From: Agelaius tricolor | Lineage: Eukaryota > Chordata > Aves > Passeriformes > Icteridae | Direction of reading: 5' to 3' | Length of the DNA: 64,000 bases | Assembly (NCBI GenBank): GCA_023055355.1 | Contig: JALJCS010000050.1 | Coordinates: 2,969,902 to 3,033,901, forward strand | Shown: in pieces, positions 24,864 through 36,641 of the stretch | Layout: each line of letters begins with the position of its first letter | How positions within the stretch are numbered: position 1 is the stretch's first letter | Program-made: the position numbers and the translations under genes | The notes under the pieces: model-generated | What the model was told of the DNA's origin: nothing | The model's database searches: none | Seen by the model: only the letters and a program-made list of their open reading frames with translations

Positions 24864-25248
24864 TGTCACAGACATCTTTTATGAAAAATCCTTCCTTAGG
24901 ATTTTTTCCTCCTGAGAAGCTGAGAGGCCTCAGGAACAAAATGTAGACATTGATTATCTGCTGCTGTGGAATGCAACAAGTGGATCTGTGATTGGTCTCA
25001 TGTAGTTGTTTCTAATTAATGGCCAATCACAGTCAGCTGCCTTGGACTCTTTGTCAGAGCCACAAAACTTCGTTATCATTCTTTCTTTTGCTATTCTTAG
25101 CTAGCCTTCTGATGAAATCCTTTCTTCCATCCTTTCAGTATAGTTTGAATATAATATATGTCATAAAATATTAAAACAAGCCTTCTGAAACATGGAGTCA
25201 GATCCTCGTCTCTTCCATCATCCTTGGACCCCTGTGAAAACAGCCGCA
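24864..25248 (+). mobile_element. Solo LTR with target duplication
   Basis: The element starts TGTCACAGACATC and ends ACAGCCGCA. It is flanked by GTCAGAC on both sides (24857-24863 and 25249-25255). The uninterrupted sequence exists in the neighbouring tandem units (GGCAGTCAGACTAAA), which confirms the insertion. It is a 385 bp recombination product of a provirus. Counting from the CA end the duplication is seven bases; six is possible if the end is one base off. Confidence 0.88.
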
Positions 25249-28200
25249 GTCAGACTAAACAGCAAGCTGCAGACTGAACTCAAAGATGCACATTTCACCT
25301 CAATCCAAATGGATTTCTACTCTGGAAATTACCCCTCTGCCTCAGAGCCCTCTCCCCAAGCTGGGTCCCTGCCTAGCCTGAGCACTCGATGCCAGCAGTG
25401 GGAAAAGCTGCACTGCCAGAGGGATCGGGAGCTGGCCGGGCCTCAGAGTAATTCTAGAGCTAAAGCGTGAGAGACATCAGCTCTGCTCAGATAATACATG
25501 CCAGCGCTCATCCCGGGCCTGGCCACTGCCACCTCCTCCTCTGTGGGAAGCCAGGGTCGGTGCCTTCCCCAGCCCTGCGGTGAGCAGCCTGTGTCCAGTG
25601 TGTCCATGCCCAAGGGCTCTGGGAGATGTTGAATTTTCATCTCTCTCTCCCACCTGCAGCTCTCCAGGCCAGGGGTCAGGATCCCCTCTGGGCACCAAGG
25701 CTTTTCCACAGGTCTCCCTCATTTGGCTGTGGGTCTTCCTCTTCCTCAGCACAGCTGTGATCAAACCATGGGGAAAAACTTTTGTGAAAAATGTGTATTT
25801 TACAATTGGCTTTTGGCAAATATTCAAATGAATATTATATGTGTGGTGTTAGAAAGTTATGCTGCATCAATTTTCTTAAATAGTTTGTTAAATATAGTTT
25901 TAGGTTACAAGAAAATGGTAAAATAGAAACTCTGCTATGTAGAATACATTTTTTTTAAAGAAAGGACTTGCACTGAGATAGCAGCCATAGGACACCTAAA
26001 TCTTTCAGAGAAAGAGAATTTAATTTCCCCATTATCAAGAGAAACAAACTCCTTCCCGCCTCACTCAGCCTTTAGGATTCAGAGGAAGAAGATGACACTG
26101 ACCAGACAGAATCCGGTGTTTGAATGGAATTTATGCATCATGTATGAGATGTATAAATATGCAAAAGGCTGTTGTTTTTAAGGGTTAATCCTCTGTTAAC
26201 CTCTGTCCATTTTCGGGCTTATTTTGACCCTGCTTTCCACAGCAGCCTCTCTCTGTCTGATCCAGAGTTCAAGGGACCCCCTTATCTCTGTCCTTGGCTG
26301 AAGCGGTTTCTTAGAGTACAGGCTTTGGTGAGAACAGGCAGTCAGACTAAAACAGCAAGCTGCAGACTGAACTCAAAGATGCACATTTCACCTCAATCCA
26401 AATGGATTTCTACTCTGGAAATTACCCCTCTGCCTCAGAGCCCTCTCCCCAAGCTGGGTCCCTGCCTAGCCTGAGCACTCGATGCCAGCAGTGGGAAAAG
26501 CTGCACTGCCAGAGGGATCGGGAGCTGGCCGGGCCTCAGAGTAATTCTAGAGCTAAAGCGTGAGAGACATCAGCTCTGCTCAGATAATACATGCCAGCGC
26601 TCATCCCGGGCCTGGCCACTGCCACCTCCTCCTCTGTGGGAAGCCAGGGTCGGTGCCTTCCCCAGCCCTGCGGTGAGCAGCCTGTGTCCGGTGTGTCCAT
26701 GCCCAAGGGCTCTGGGAGATGTTGAATTTCCATCTCTTTCTCCCACCTGCAGCTCTCCATGCCCAAGGGCTCTGGGAGATGTTGAATTTTCATCTCTCTC
26801 TCACCTGCAGCTCTCCAGGCCAGGGGTCAGGATCCCCTCTGGGCACCAAGGCTTTTCCACAGGTCTCCCTCATTTGGCTGTGGGTCTTCCTCTTCCTCAG
26901 CACAGCGGTGATCAAACCGTGGGGAAAAACTTTTGTGAAAAATGTGTATTTTACAATTGGCTTTTGGCAAATATCCAAATGAATATTAGATGTGTTGTCT
27001 TAGAAAGTTATACTGCACTTTTTGTGCAATTCTTAAATTGTGTGTTAAATATGGTTTTAGGTTGTAACAAAGTGGTAAAATAGAAACTCTGCTATGTAGG
27101 ATACATTTTTTTTAAAGAAAGGACTTGCACTGAGATAGCAGCCACAGGAATCCTAAATCTTTCAGAGAAAGAGAATTTTTTGCCCCTATATCAGAAGAAA
27201 CGAAATTCTTCCCGCCTCATTCAGCCGTGAAGGATTCAGAGGAAGAAACTGAAGATGAAGGCAGTCAGACTAAACAGCTACAAACTGAACTCAAAGATGC
27301 ACATTTCACCTCAATCCAAATGGATTTCTACTCTGGAAAATTACCCCTCTGCCTCAGAGCCCTCTCCCCAAGCTGAGTCCCTGCCTAGCCTGAGCACTCA
27401 CTGCCAGCAGTGGGAAAAGCTGCACTGCCAGAGGGATCGGGAGCTGGCCGGGCCTCAGAGTAATTCTAGAGCTAAAGCGTGAGAGACATCAGCTCTGCTC
27501 AGATAATACATGCCAGCGCTCATCCCGGGCCTGGCCACTGCCACCTCCTCCTCTGTGGGAAGCCAGGGTCGGTGCCTTCCCCAGCCCTGCGGTGAGCAGC
27601 CTGTGTCCGGTGTGTCCATGCCCAAGGGCTCTGGGAGATGTTGAATTTCCATCTCTTTCTCCCACCTGCAGCTCTCCATGCCCAAGGGCTCTGGGAGATG
27701 TTGAATTTTCATCTCTCTCTCTCACCTGCAGCTCTCCAGGCCAGGGGTCAGGATCCCCTCTGGGCACCAAGGCTTTTCCACAGGTCTCCCTCATTTGGCT
27801 GTGGGTCTTCCTCTTCCTCAGCACAGCTGTGATCAAACCATGGGGAAAAACTTTTGTGAAAAATGTGTATTTTACAATTGGCTTTTGGCAAATATTCAAA
27901 TGAATATTATATGTGTGGTGTTAGAAAGTTATGCTGCATCAATTTTCTTAAATAGTTTGTTAAATATAGTTTTAGGTTACAAGAAAATGGTAAAATAGAA
28001 ACTCTGCTATGTAGAATACATTTTTTTTAAAGAAAGGACTTGCACTGAGATAGCAGCCATAGGACACCTAAATCTTTCAGAGAAAGAGAATTTAATTTCC
28101 CCATTATCAAGAGAAACAAACTCCTTCCCGCCTCACTCAGCCTTTAGGATTCAGAGGAAGAAGATGACACTGACCAGACAGAATCCGGTGTTTGAATGGA

Positions 28201-31200
28201 ATTTATGCATCATGTATGAGATGTATAAATATGCAAAAGGCTGTTGTTTTTAAGGGTTAATCCTCTGTTAACCTCTGTCCATTTTCGGGCTTATTTTGAC
28301 CCTGCTTTCCACAGCAGCCTCTCTCTGTCTGATCCAGAGTTCAAGGGACCCCCTTATCTCTGTCCTTGGCTGAAGCGGTTTCTTAGAGTACAGGCTTTGG
28401 TGAGAACAGGCAGTCAGACTAAAACAGCAAGCTGCAGACTGAACTCAAAGATGCACATTTCACCTCAATCCAAATGGATTTCTACTCTGGAAATTACCCC
28501 TCTGCCTCAGAGCCCTCTCCCCAAGCTGGGTCCCTGCCTAGCCTGAGCACTCGATGCCAGCAGTGGGAAAAGCTGCACTGCCAGAGGGATCGGGAGCTGG
28601 CCGGGCCTCAGAGTAATTCTAGAGCTAAAGCGTGAGAGACATCAGCTCTGCTCAGATAATACATGCCAGCGCTCATCCCGGGCCTGGCCACTGCCACCTC
28701 CTCCTCTGTGGGAAGCCAGGGTCGGTGCCTTCCCCAGCCCTGCGGTGAGCAGCCTGTGTCCGGTGTGTCCATGCCCAAGGGCTCTGGGAGATGTTGAATT
28801 TCCATCTCTTTCTCCCACCTGCAGCTCTCCATGCCCAAGGGCTCTGGGAGATGTTGAATTTTCATCTCTCTCTCTCACCTGCAGCTCTCCAGGCCAGGGG
28901 TCAGGATCCCCTCTGGGCACCAAGGCTTTTCCACAGGTCTCCCTCATTTGGCTGTGGGTCTTCCTCTTCCTCAGCACAGCGGTGATCAAACCGTGGGGAA
29001 AAACTTTTGTGAAAAATGTGTATTTTACAATTGGCTTTTGGCAAATATCCAAATGAATATTAGATGTGTTGTCTTAGAAAGTTATACTGCACTTTTTGTG
29101 CAATTCTTAAATTGTGTGTTAAATATGGTTTTAGGTTGTAACAAAGTGGTAAAATAGAAACTCTGCTATGTAGGATACATTTTTTTTAAAGAAAGGACTT
29201 GCACTGAGATAGCAGCCACAGGAATCCTAAATCTTTCAGAGAAAGAGAATTTTTTGCCCCTATATCAGAAGAAACGAAATTCTTCCCGCCTCATTCAGCC
29301 GTGAAGGATTCAGAGGAAGAAACTGAAGATGAAGGCAGTCAGACTAAACAGCTACAAACTGAACTCAAAGATGCACATTTCACCTCAATCCAAATGGATT
29401 TCTACTCTGGAAAATTACCCCTCTGCCTCAGAGCCCTCTCCCCAAGCTGAGTCCCTGCCTAGCCTGAGCACTCACTGCCAGCAGTGGGAAAAGCTGCACT
29501 GCCAGAGGGATCGGGAGCTGGCCGGGCCTCAGAGTAATTCTAGAGCTAAAGCGTGAGAGACATCAGCTCTGCTCAGATAATACATGCCAGCGCTCATCCC
29601 GGGCCTGGCCACTGCCACCTCCTCCTCTGTGGGAAGCCAGGGTCGGTGCCTTCCCCAGCCCTGCGGTGAGCAGCCTGTGTCCGGTGTGTCCATGCCCAAG
29701 GGCTCTGGGAGATGTTGAATTTCCATCTCTTTCTCCCACCTGCAGCTCTCCATGCCCAAGGGCTCTGGGAGATGTTGAATTTTCATCTCTCTCTCTCACC
29801 TGCAGCTCTCCAGGCCAGGGGTCAGGATCCCCTCTGGGCACCAAGGCTTTTCCACAGGTCTCCCTCATTTGGCTGTGGGTCTTCCTCTTCCTCAGCACAG
29901 CGGTGATCAAACCGTGGGGAAAAACTTTTGTGAAAAATGTGTATTTTACAATTGGCTTTTGGCAAATATCCAAATGAATATTAGATGTGTTGTCTTAGAA
30001 AGTTATACTGCACTTTTTGTGCAATTCTTAAATTGTGTGTTAAATATGGTTTTAGGTTGTAACAAAGTGGTAAAATAGAAACTCTGCTATGTAGGATACA
30101 TTTTTTTTAAAGAAAGGACTTGCACTGAGATAGCAGCCACAGGAATCCTAAATCTTTCAGAGAAAGAGAATTTTTTGCCCCTATATCAGAAGAAACGAAA
30201 TTCTTCCCGCCTCATTCAGCCGTGAAGGATTCAGAGGAAGAAACTGAAGATGAAGGCAGTCAGACTAAACAGCTACAAACTGAACTCAAAGATGCACATT
30301 TCACCTCAATCCAAATGGATTTCTACTCTGGAAAATTACCCCTCTGCCTCAGAGCCCTCTCCCCAAGCTGGGTCCCTGCCTAGCCTGAGCACTCGATGCC
30401 AGCAGTGGGAAAAGCTGCACTGCCAGAGGGATCGGGAGCTGGCCGGGCCTCAGAGTAATTCTAGAGCTAAAGCGTGAGAGACATCAGCTCTGCTCAGATA
30501 ATACATGCCAGCGCTCATCCCGGGCCTGGCCACTGCCACCTCCTCCTCTGTGGGAAGCCAGGGTCGGTGCCTTCCCCAGCCCTGCGGTGAGCAGCCTGTG
30601 TCCAGTGTGTCCATGCCCAAGGGCTCTGGGAGATGTTGAATTTTCATCTCTCTCTCTCACCTGCAGCTCTCCAGGCCAGGGGTCAGGATCCCCTCTGGGC
30701 ACCAAGGCTTTTCCACAGGTCTCCCTCATTTGGCTGTGGGTCTTCCTCTTCCTCAGCACAGCTGTGATCAAACCATGGGGAAAAACTTTTGTGAAAAATG
30801 TGTATTTTACAATTGGCTTTTGGCAAATATTCAAATGAATATTATATGTGTGGTGTTAGAAAGTTATGCTGCATCAATTTTCTTAAATAGTTTGTTAAAT
30901 ATAGTTTTAGGTTACAAGAAAATGGTAAAATAGAAACTCTGCTATGTAGAATACATTTTTTTTAAAGAAAGGACTTGCACTGAGATAGCAGCCATAGGAC
31001 ACCTAAATCTTTCAGAGAAAGAGAATTTAATTTCCCCATTATCAAGAGAAACAAACTCCTTCCCGCCTCACTCAGCCTTTAGGATTCAGAGGAAGAAGAT
31101 GACACTGACCAGACAGAATCCGGTGTTTGAATGGAATTTATGCATCATGTATGAGATGTATAAATATGCAAAAGGCTGTTGTTTTTAAGGGTTAATCCTC

Positions 31201-31614
31201 TGTTAACCTCTGTCCATTTTCGGGCTTATTTTGACCCTGCTTTCCACAGCAGCCTCTCTCTGTCTGATCCAGAGTTCAAGGGACCCCCTTATCTCTGTCC
31301 TTGGCTGAAGTGGTTTCTTAGAGTACAGGCTTTGGTGAGAACAGGCAGTCAGACTAAAACAGCAAGCTGCAGACTGAACTCAAAGATGCACATTTCACCT
31401 CAATCCAAATGGATTTCTACTCTGGAAATTACCCCTCTGCCTCAGAGCCCTCTCCCCAAGCTGGGTCCCTGCCTAGCCTGAGCACTCGATGCCAGCAGTG
31501 GGAAAAGCTGCACTGCCAGAGGGATCGGGAGCTGGCCGGGCCTCAGAGTAATTCTAGAGCTAAAGCGTGAGAGACATCAGCTCTGCTCAGATAATACATA
31601 CCAGCGCTCATCCC
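25246..31614 (+). repeat. Tandem macrosatellite of LTR-derived units (six full, one partial)
   Basis: Units start with GCAGTCAGACTA at 25246, 26338, 27261, 28410, 29335, 30256 and 31345. Lengths are 1092, 923, 1149, 925, 921 and 1089 bp; the seventh diverges after 31614. Long units (1, 3, 6) hold an extra tail with TGACCAGACAGAATCC and a GGGTTAATCCTCTGTTAACC block. Short units (2, 4, 5) lack it. A 60 bp internal duplication around CCATGCCCAAGGGCTCTGGG is present in units 2-5 and absent from 1 and 6. Each unit contains the 5' half of a TGTGAAAAATG LTR (first at 25783). Copies look nearly identical, so the expansion is recent. Reading frames inside are repeat artefacts. Confidence 0.93.
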
Positions 31615-32173
31615 GGGCCCGGCCACTGCCTCCTCCTTCTCCTGCTACTGCTGGGGCCGTCCCAGCCCGGAGCCGCCGTTCCCAGTGCCAAGGGCCGCTC
31701 TCTGCGGGTGCAGCCGGTGCCCGCCAGCGCAGCCCTTGGCCCGGCGCTGGAGCCGGCGCCGCTGTTGGCAGCAAAACCCCCCCGGGCAGAGCCGCCGCGG
31801 CCCGGCCCTTCCCGCGGCCCCGGCTCGGCGGCGCCGCCATCGCCCTCAGCGCCCTCCCGCCCTGCGCCGCATCGCCCGGCCCAGAGCCCTGGGCCTCTGC
31901 GCCCTGTGGCACTGCGCTCGGGGCATCGCCCGCTCGGGGCACCGCGGATCGGCCCAGCCCCGCCCGCCCCGCTCGCGGCACCACGGATCGGCTCGGCCCG
32001 GCCCTGCACCAGCCCCGGGCCCGGCCCGCACCACGCACCCGCTACTGCCGCCGCTCCACTGCCAGGGACACGCGGCTAGAACGAGTAGGGCCGGGCTGGC
32101 AAATGGACCCGCCCGCAGCCGCCTCCGTCTGCCCCGGCCCCAATCAGCGCCTTCCACCCACCGCAATGGGCAT
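31615..32173. repeat. GC-rich, CpG-dense block preceding an LTR
   Basis: After the seventh unit start the sequence changes into a CpG-dense block with many CGGCCC and GCGCCG strings, then joins an LTR at about 32174. Its position relative to the LTR start parallels 23718-24042 and 35683-36039. It may be a diverged homologue of the GC part of the tandem units or a CpG island; no exon is evident. Confidence 0.5.
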
Positions 32174-32795
32174 TTTGAACAATGCGCGTTTTCTGATTGG
32201 CTTTTGGCAGATATTCAAACGAATACTTTATGTGTTATGTTAGAAAGCGATGCTGTATTAGTTTTCTTAAGTAGTGTGTTAAATCTAGTTTTAGGTTGTA
32301 ACAAAATGTTAAAATAGAAACTATGCTAGATACTTTTTTTTAAAAGAAAGGACTCACACCAGTCAGCAGCCACAGGATGCTTAAATCTTTCAAAGAGAAT
32401 TTATTGCTCTCTTATCAGAAGAAACGAACTTCTTCCCGCCTCACTCGGGAAAAAGCCTGAAGATTCTGATGAAGCTGCTGACACTGACCAGACAGAATCC
32501 TGTGTTTGAATGGAATTTATGCATCATGTATGAGGTGTATGAATATGCAACAGGTTATTGTTTTTAAGGGTTAATCCTCTGTTAATGTTAGCAGGAAATG
32601 TTGTCCTTTATCGGGCCTATTTTGCCCAGAAAAAGGTACCCGGACATCCATAACTCTTTTCTTCTATTGTCTCATATTGTCCTAATCCAAATTGTCCAAA
32701 TTATTATTACTCTAATTATATTGCTATTTTTATAACCATTTTATTATCATTCAACTTTTAAATATTTTAAAAACAAGTGCTTTGCGTTTTTCACA
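32174..32795 (+). mobile_element. Full-length LTR of the TGTGAAAAA family
   Basis: The left end (TTTTGAACAATGCGCG) is a diverged form of TTTTGTGAAAAATGCG. The right end GCGTTTTTCACA is its inverted match. Internal blocks GACAGAATCCTGTGTTTG and GGGTTAATCCTCTGTTAA are shared with the tandem units and the hairpin at 34749-35678. This copy shows the 3' half that those copies lack. Confidence 0.75.
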
Positions 32796-33544
32796 CTTTT
32801 TAACACTAATTCCTACATTAAAAGCAGGCATAGCTTTATTTTGTCACTGGGATCACCCAGGCCCAGCTCTTTTGCTCCCCAGCTGGTACCTGTGTCACAG
32901 GGGAGCAGGGAGATGATGCTGCCCTCAGGAGCTGGGGCCCAGCGCCCAGGTGCAGGTGAGGTGCAGCAGTTCTTTTCAGGGATTCTCAAGGTGAAGAAAA
33001 AGGAAGTTTCTTTTCTGACTCTAACATTTATAGTTTTTTAAAAGTGACCTTGGATTGGAGGGTGAAAGTGCCACCTCTCCAATGACACTGGACAAACCAA
33101 TAGTCTATTAAATTAATTTTCTTCTATAAAAGAATGCAAAACAAATCTCAGGAGCTCATTCCTTCCAGAAAGATTATTGATACTGCTCTAGAAGGCACCT
33201 GGGAACAGCAACTCAATCCTGCCCACGTTTTCCCAAAATCGCTCCCTCCAGCAGGAACAGCTGGGTACCATTGTCACTGCAGATATTCAAGCACCCGAAG
33301 CAGCTGCAGCTGTTCATGAGCAGCAGAGCAGATATTCCCTGTGCCATCACCTTTCCATAGGGATACAGAAGCTCTGATTCTGGCGTGCGTGATCCCAGCT
33401 GGTGAACTCCAGGGAAATCCACGCTGCTCATTGGAAAACCCACCTGAACTTTTCTTTTAAATGTGATGGAGAAATGTCTCTGCATCCGGGGGCTACTGTG
33501 GTGATAAATCACCTGAGGAGTGTTGGGGTGTGCAGGAACCCTGC
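32796..33544. other. Intergenic, no feature recognised
   Basis: AT-rich then mixed sequence; short frames only. No signature that I can name. Confidence 0.35.
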
Positions 33545-33735
33545 AAGTAAGGGATCAATAATCTCTGGACACAAACTGGGCTGCTCACAAGAAATAATCC
33601 CTGGACAGAAGTTGGGCTGCTCAGGAAAAATAATCCCTAGACAGAAATTGGGCTGCTCACAAGAAATAATCCCTGGACAGAAGCTGGGCTGCTCAGGATC
33701 AATAATCCTTGGACAGAAGTTGGGCTGCTCAGGAA
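33545..33735 (+). repeat. 36 bp x 5 minisatellite
   Basis: GGGCTGCTCA recurs at 33578, 33614, 33650, 33686 and 33722, exactly 36 bp apart. The other half of each unit is AATAATCCCTGGACAGAA with small changes. Because 36 is divisible by 3, one frame reads a 12-residue repeat (IIPGQKLGCS plus two variable residues). No gene structure supports translation. Confidence 0.95.
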
Positions 33736-33934
33736 TTGAACTCCCAGTCAGGAGTGCGACCTGTGGAGCAGAACCTGCAGTGCTGGGCAGGGAATGTTTA
33801 ATAGCCCCAAACCCACACATGCTGTGGGCTTGAGGCTGGATTTAAAGCAGGGAGAACACCTGAAAATCTTCATTAAACGTTGGAAAAACATAAAGTTACA
33901 AATTAACTTTTACTTAACTACAGGGAGAAAAAGT

Positions 33935-34400
33935 TACAGAATCTTCAAATCCCTGAAGATTGGGAAAGACCTCCAAGCTCAGCGAGTCCAACCTTTGAGC
34001 AAACTCTCCTCATCACTCAGCCAGAGCCCTGAGGGCGATGTCTGGTCACTCCTTGGACACCTCCAGGGATGGGGACTCCACACCTCCCTGGGCAGCCTCT
34101 TCCAAGGCCTGACAACCCTTTCCATGAAGGAATTCTTCCTGATGTCCAATCTAAAAGGAATGGAGGGCGATGTCTGGTCACTCCTTGGACACCTCCAGGG
34201 ATGGGGACTCCACACCTCCCTGGGCAGCCTCTTCCAAGGCCTGACAACCCTTTCCATGAAGGAATTCTTCCTTCTGTCCCTGTTCTCTGGGAGCACAGCC
34301 CGACCCTTCCCGGCTGTCCCCTCCTGTCAGGAGCTGTGCAGAGCCAGAAGGCCCCTCCTGGGTCTCCTTTTGTCCAGGCTGAGCCCCTTCCCAGCTCCCT
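33935..34400 (-). mobile_element. CR1 LINE 3' fragment with internal 132 bp duplication
   Basis: Strings such as GGGAAAGACCTCCAAG, GAGTCCAACC, CACCTCCAGGGATGGGGACT and GAATTCTTCCTGATGTCCAA are the reverse complement of the conserved CR1 3' region. A segment from GAGGGCGATGTCTGG is present twice, at 34031 and 34163, giving a period of 132 bp. The element is 5'-truncated as usual. Confidence 0.8.
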
Positions 34401-34748
34401 CAGCTTCTCCTGCCCTGCTGCCTCGGCTCTGTTCCGTCCCTGGCCGTGCCATCCCAGTGAAAAAGCCGCGCTGGGAGCAAAGCCCGGGTGAGACCGCGGT
34501 CAGGTTTTTATCCGGCTGGTTTAACCCGAGCGGTGCCTGCCCAAGGCTTAACCCCTTTCTGCCGCATTAACCCAAACTCTCTGTGAGAACCCCGCGAGAT
34601 AGAGAGACCCGGACCCACCGCGAGCCGTAATTTCACCCAGCAAAGGGGAAATTCCCAGGGAATTCCCAGGAAAATCAAAGCAGCCGAGTCCCCGTCATCC
34701 CCACAAAACAGGGCAGAGGAGGGGACCTCGGACTGCTCAGTTCGGGTG
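34401..34748. other. Intergenic, no feature recognised
   Basis: Moderately CpG-rich sequence between the CR1 piece and the LTR hairpin. Nothing identified. Confidence 0.35.
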
Positions 34749-35678
34749 TGTGAAAAATGCGTATTTTATAATCGGCTTTTTGCAAAAATTCAAATGAGTA
34801 CTATATGTGTTATGTCAGAAACTTATGCTGTATTAACTTTCTTAAGTAGTGTGTTAAATCTAGTTTTAGGTTATAATAAAATGTTAAAATAGAACTATGC
34901 TATGTGAGATACTTTTTTAAAGAGAGGACTCGCGGCGAGATAGCAGGCACAGGACACCTAAATTTTTCAGAGAAAGAGAATTTATTGCTCTCTTATCAGG
35001 AGAAACGAACTTCTTCCTGCCTCACTTAGCCCTGAAGAGACGCTGTCAGGATTCAGAGGAAGAAGCTGACACTGACCAGACAGAATCCTGTGTTTCAATG
35101 GAATTTATGCATCATGTATGAAGTGTATGAATATGCAACAGGCTGTTGTTTTTAAGGGTTAATCCTCTGTTAACTTGTGTCCCTTTTCGGGCTTATTTTG
35201 CTCGGAAAAAGGTGCCTCTAGGCAGCATAAGCCCGAAAAGGGACACAAGTTAACAGAGGATTAACCCTTAAAAACAACAGCCTGTTGCATATTCATACAC
35301 TTCATACATGATGCATAAATTCCATTGAAACACAGGATTCTGTCTGGTCAGTGTCAGCTTCTTCCTCTGAATCCTGACAGCGTCTCTTCAGGGCTAAGTG
35401 AGGCAGGAAGAAGTTCGTTTCTCCTGATAAGAGAGCAATAAATTCTCTTTCTCTGAAAAATTTAGGTGTCCTGTGCCTGCTATCTCGCTGCGAGTACCTC
35501 ATGGCTTTCTTTAAAAAATATTTCACATACATAGTTTCTATTTTAACGTTATGTTATAACCTAAACTGTGTTTAATACACTACTTAAAAATATTACAGTG
35601 TAACTTTCTAACATGACACATATAATATTCATTTGAATATTTGCAAAGAGCCAATCATAAAATACGCATTTTTCATAC
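34749..35678. repeat. Inverted LTR pair forming a 0.9 kb hairpin
   Basis: The left arm (34749-35195) is the 5' part of a TGTGAAAAATGCG LTR on the + strand. The right arm (35228-35678) is the same LTR part on the - strand. A 32 bp loop separates CCCTTTTCGGGCTTA from its perfect inverse. The inner halves look almost identical, and divergence rises toward the outer ends, with indels near 34890-34930 and 35500-35620. Both copies are cut at the same internal point. Confidence 0.92.
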
Positions 35679-35682
35679 CATG

Positions 35683-36039
35683 GGTCTCCCTTGTCCATGG
35701 TCCCAACATCTCCAGGCTGCCGGGGTTCCCCCTATCCGGGCTCCCCGTTCCTGGCTCCCGGGTCCCCCTTATGGGGATGTCCGACCCCGCAGGCTGCAGA
35801 GGCTCCCCCAGATCCGGTGCCGCCCTCTCCGCTCTCCCAGTCCCCAGCCCGCCGGTCCCGGGCGATCCCCCCGTGGCTCCGGGCTGAGGATGCAGCGCCT
35901 GCCCCGGGCAGCCCAACCCCCCCAGGGAGGGTCCCACGCACCCCCGGCCCAGCACCGGGGCTCTGCCGGCACCAACACCAGGACCCCCAAAATTCTGCCG
36001 GGCCGGAGCCGCCGAGAGGCGCCCGGCCCTTGGCCCTGG
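35683..36039 (+). repeat. GC block, copy 2
   Basis: It matches 23718-24042 in order and orientation, with an extra 35-40 bp around 35886-35925 and a few substitutions. It adjoins the LTR start at 36040, as in copy 1. Confidence 0.85.
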
Positions 36040-36641
36040 TGTAGATACATATTGCAATATTGGCTTTGCGCAAATGTTAACATGGATTTTATATGGGCGG
36101 TCTTAAAATAACTTTGTTATAAAGATACAGTTTTGATTTCTGTAGTTAATTATAAGCTTAGACATAATAGTGAAATAGCTGATATAAGTGTGCTTGTGTT
36201 ACAATGCCTGCTTGGCTGGGATAACATCCAATGAACATGGGATGAAGACACCTGGTACAGATGTGCCAGCCATCAGCACTCACCGTCTGAAGGCAGTGTG
36301 GGCTGTGGCCAAAACTGAAGATAATGATAAAAAAGGAACAAAACCACAACCACGGAATACACATGCTCTAAAACGGTGGAATCGAGGAGGAGCCACGCTA
36401 AACAGTTCTTGGAATATGGAAACCAGTTTGGGAAAAAAGTTTACTATGCATGAGTGTCTATGAATATGCAACAGGCTGATGGAAGGCAAAGATATTTAAG
36501 GGATATCCCGAAGATTACAGGGTAGTCTTGGTTCAGTGCCAAGTTGCACCCGGCCGTAATAACCTTTGCTCCACGGACCTTGTCTCCTCTTGTCCTTTAT
36601 TAAACTCTTTGAATTTTCACAGGAGACTGAACGTGTTTCTC
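36040..36641 (+). mobile_element. LTR, copy 2, with 3' half retained
   Basis: It starts TGTAGATACATATTGC and matches 24043-24420, then continues through GATATTTAAGGGATATCC to an ATTAAA signal at 36599-36604 and a GAATTTTCACAGGAGACTG terminus. The exact end is uncertain. The layout at the start (a CAATATTGGCTTTGCGCAAAT block) parallels the TGTGAAAAATG family, so the two LTR families are probably related. Confidence 0.7.

Noticed and set aside
25443..30838. Repeated frames of 83-136 codons
   Set aside because: They recur because the macrosatellite units recur, and frames appear or vanish with the 60 bp duplication.
33545..33735. CRISPR-like array of direct repeats
   Set aside because: The 36 bp periodicity reflects contiguous minisatellite units with no distinct spacers, and the DNA is vertebrate.
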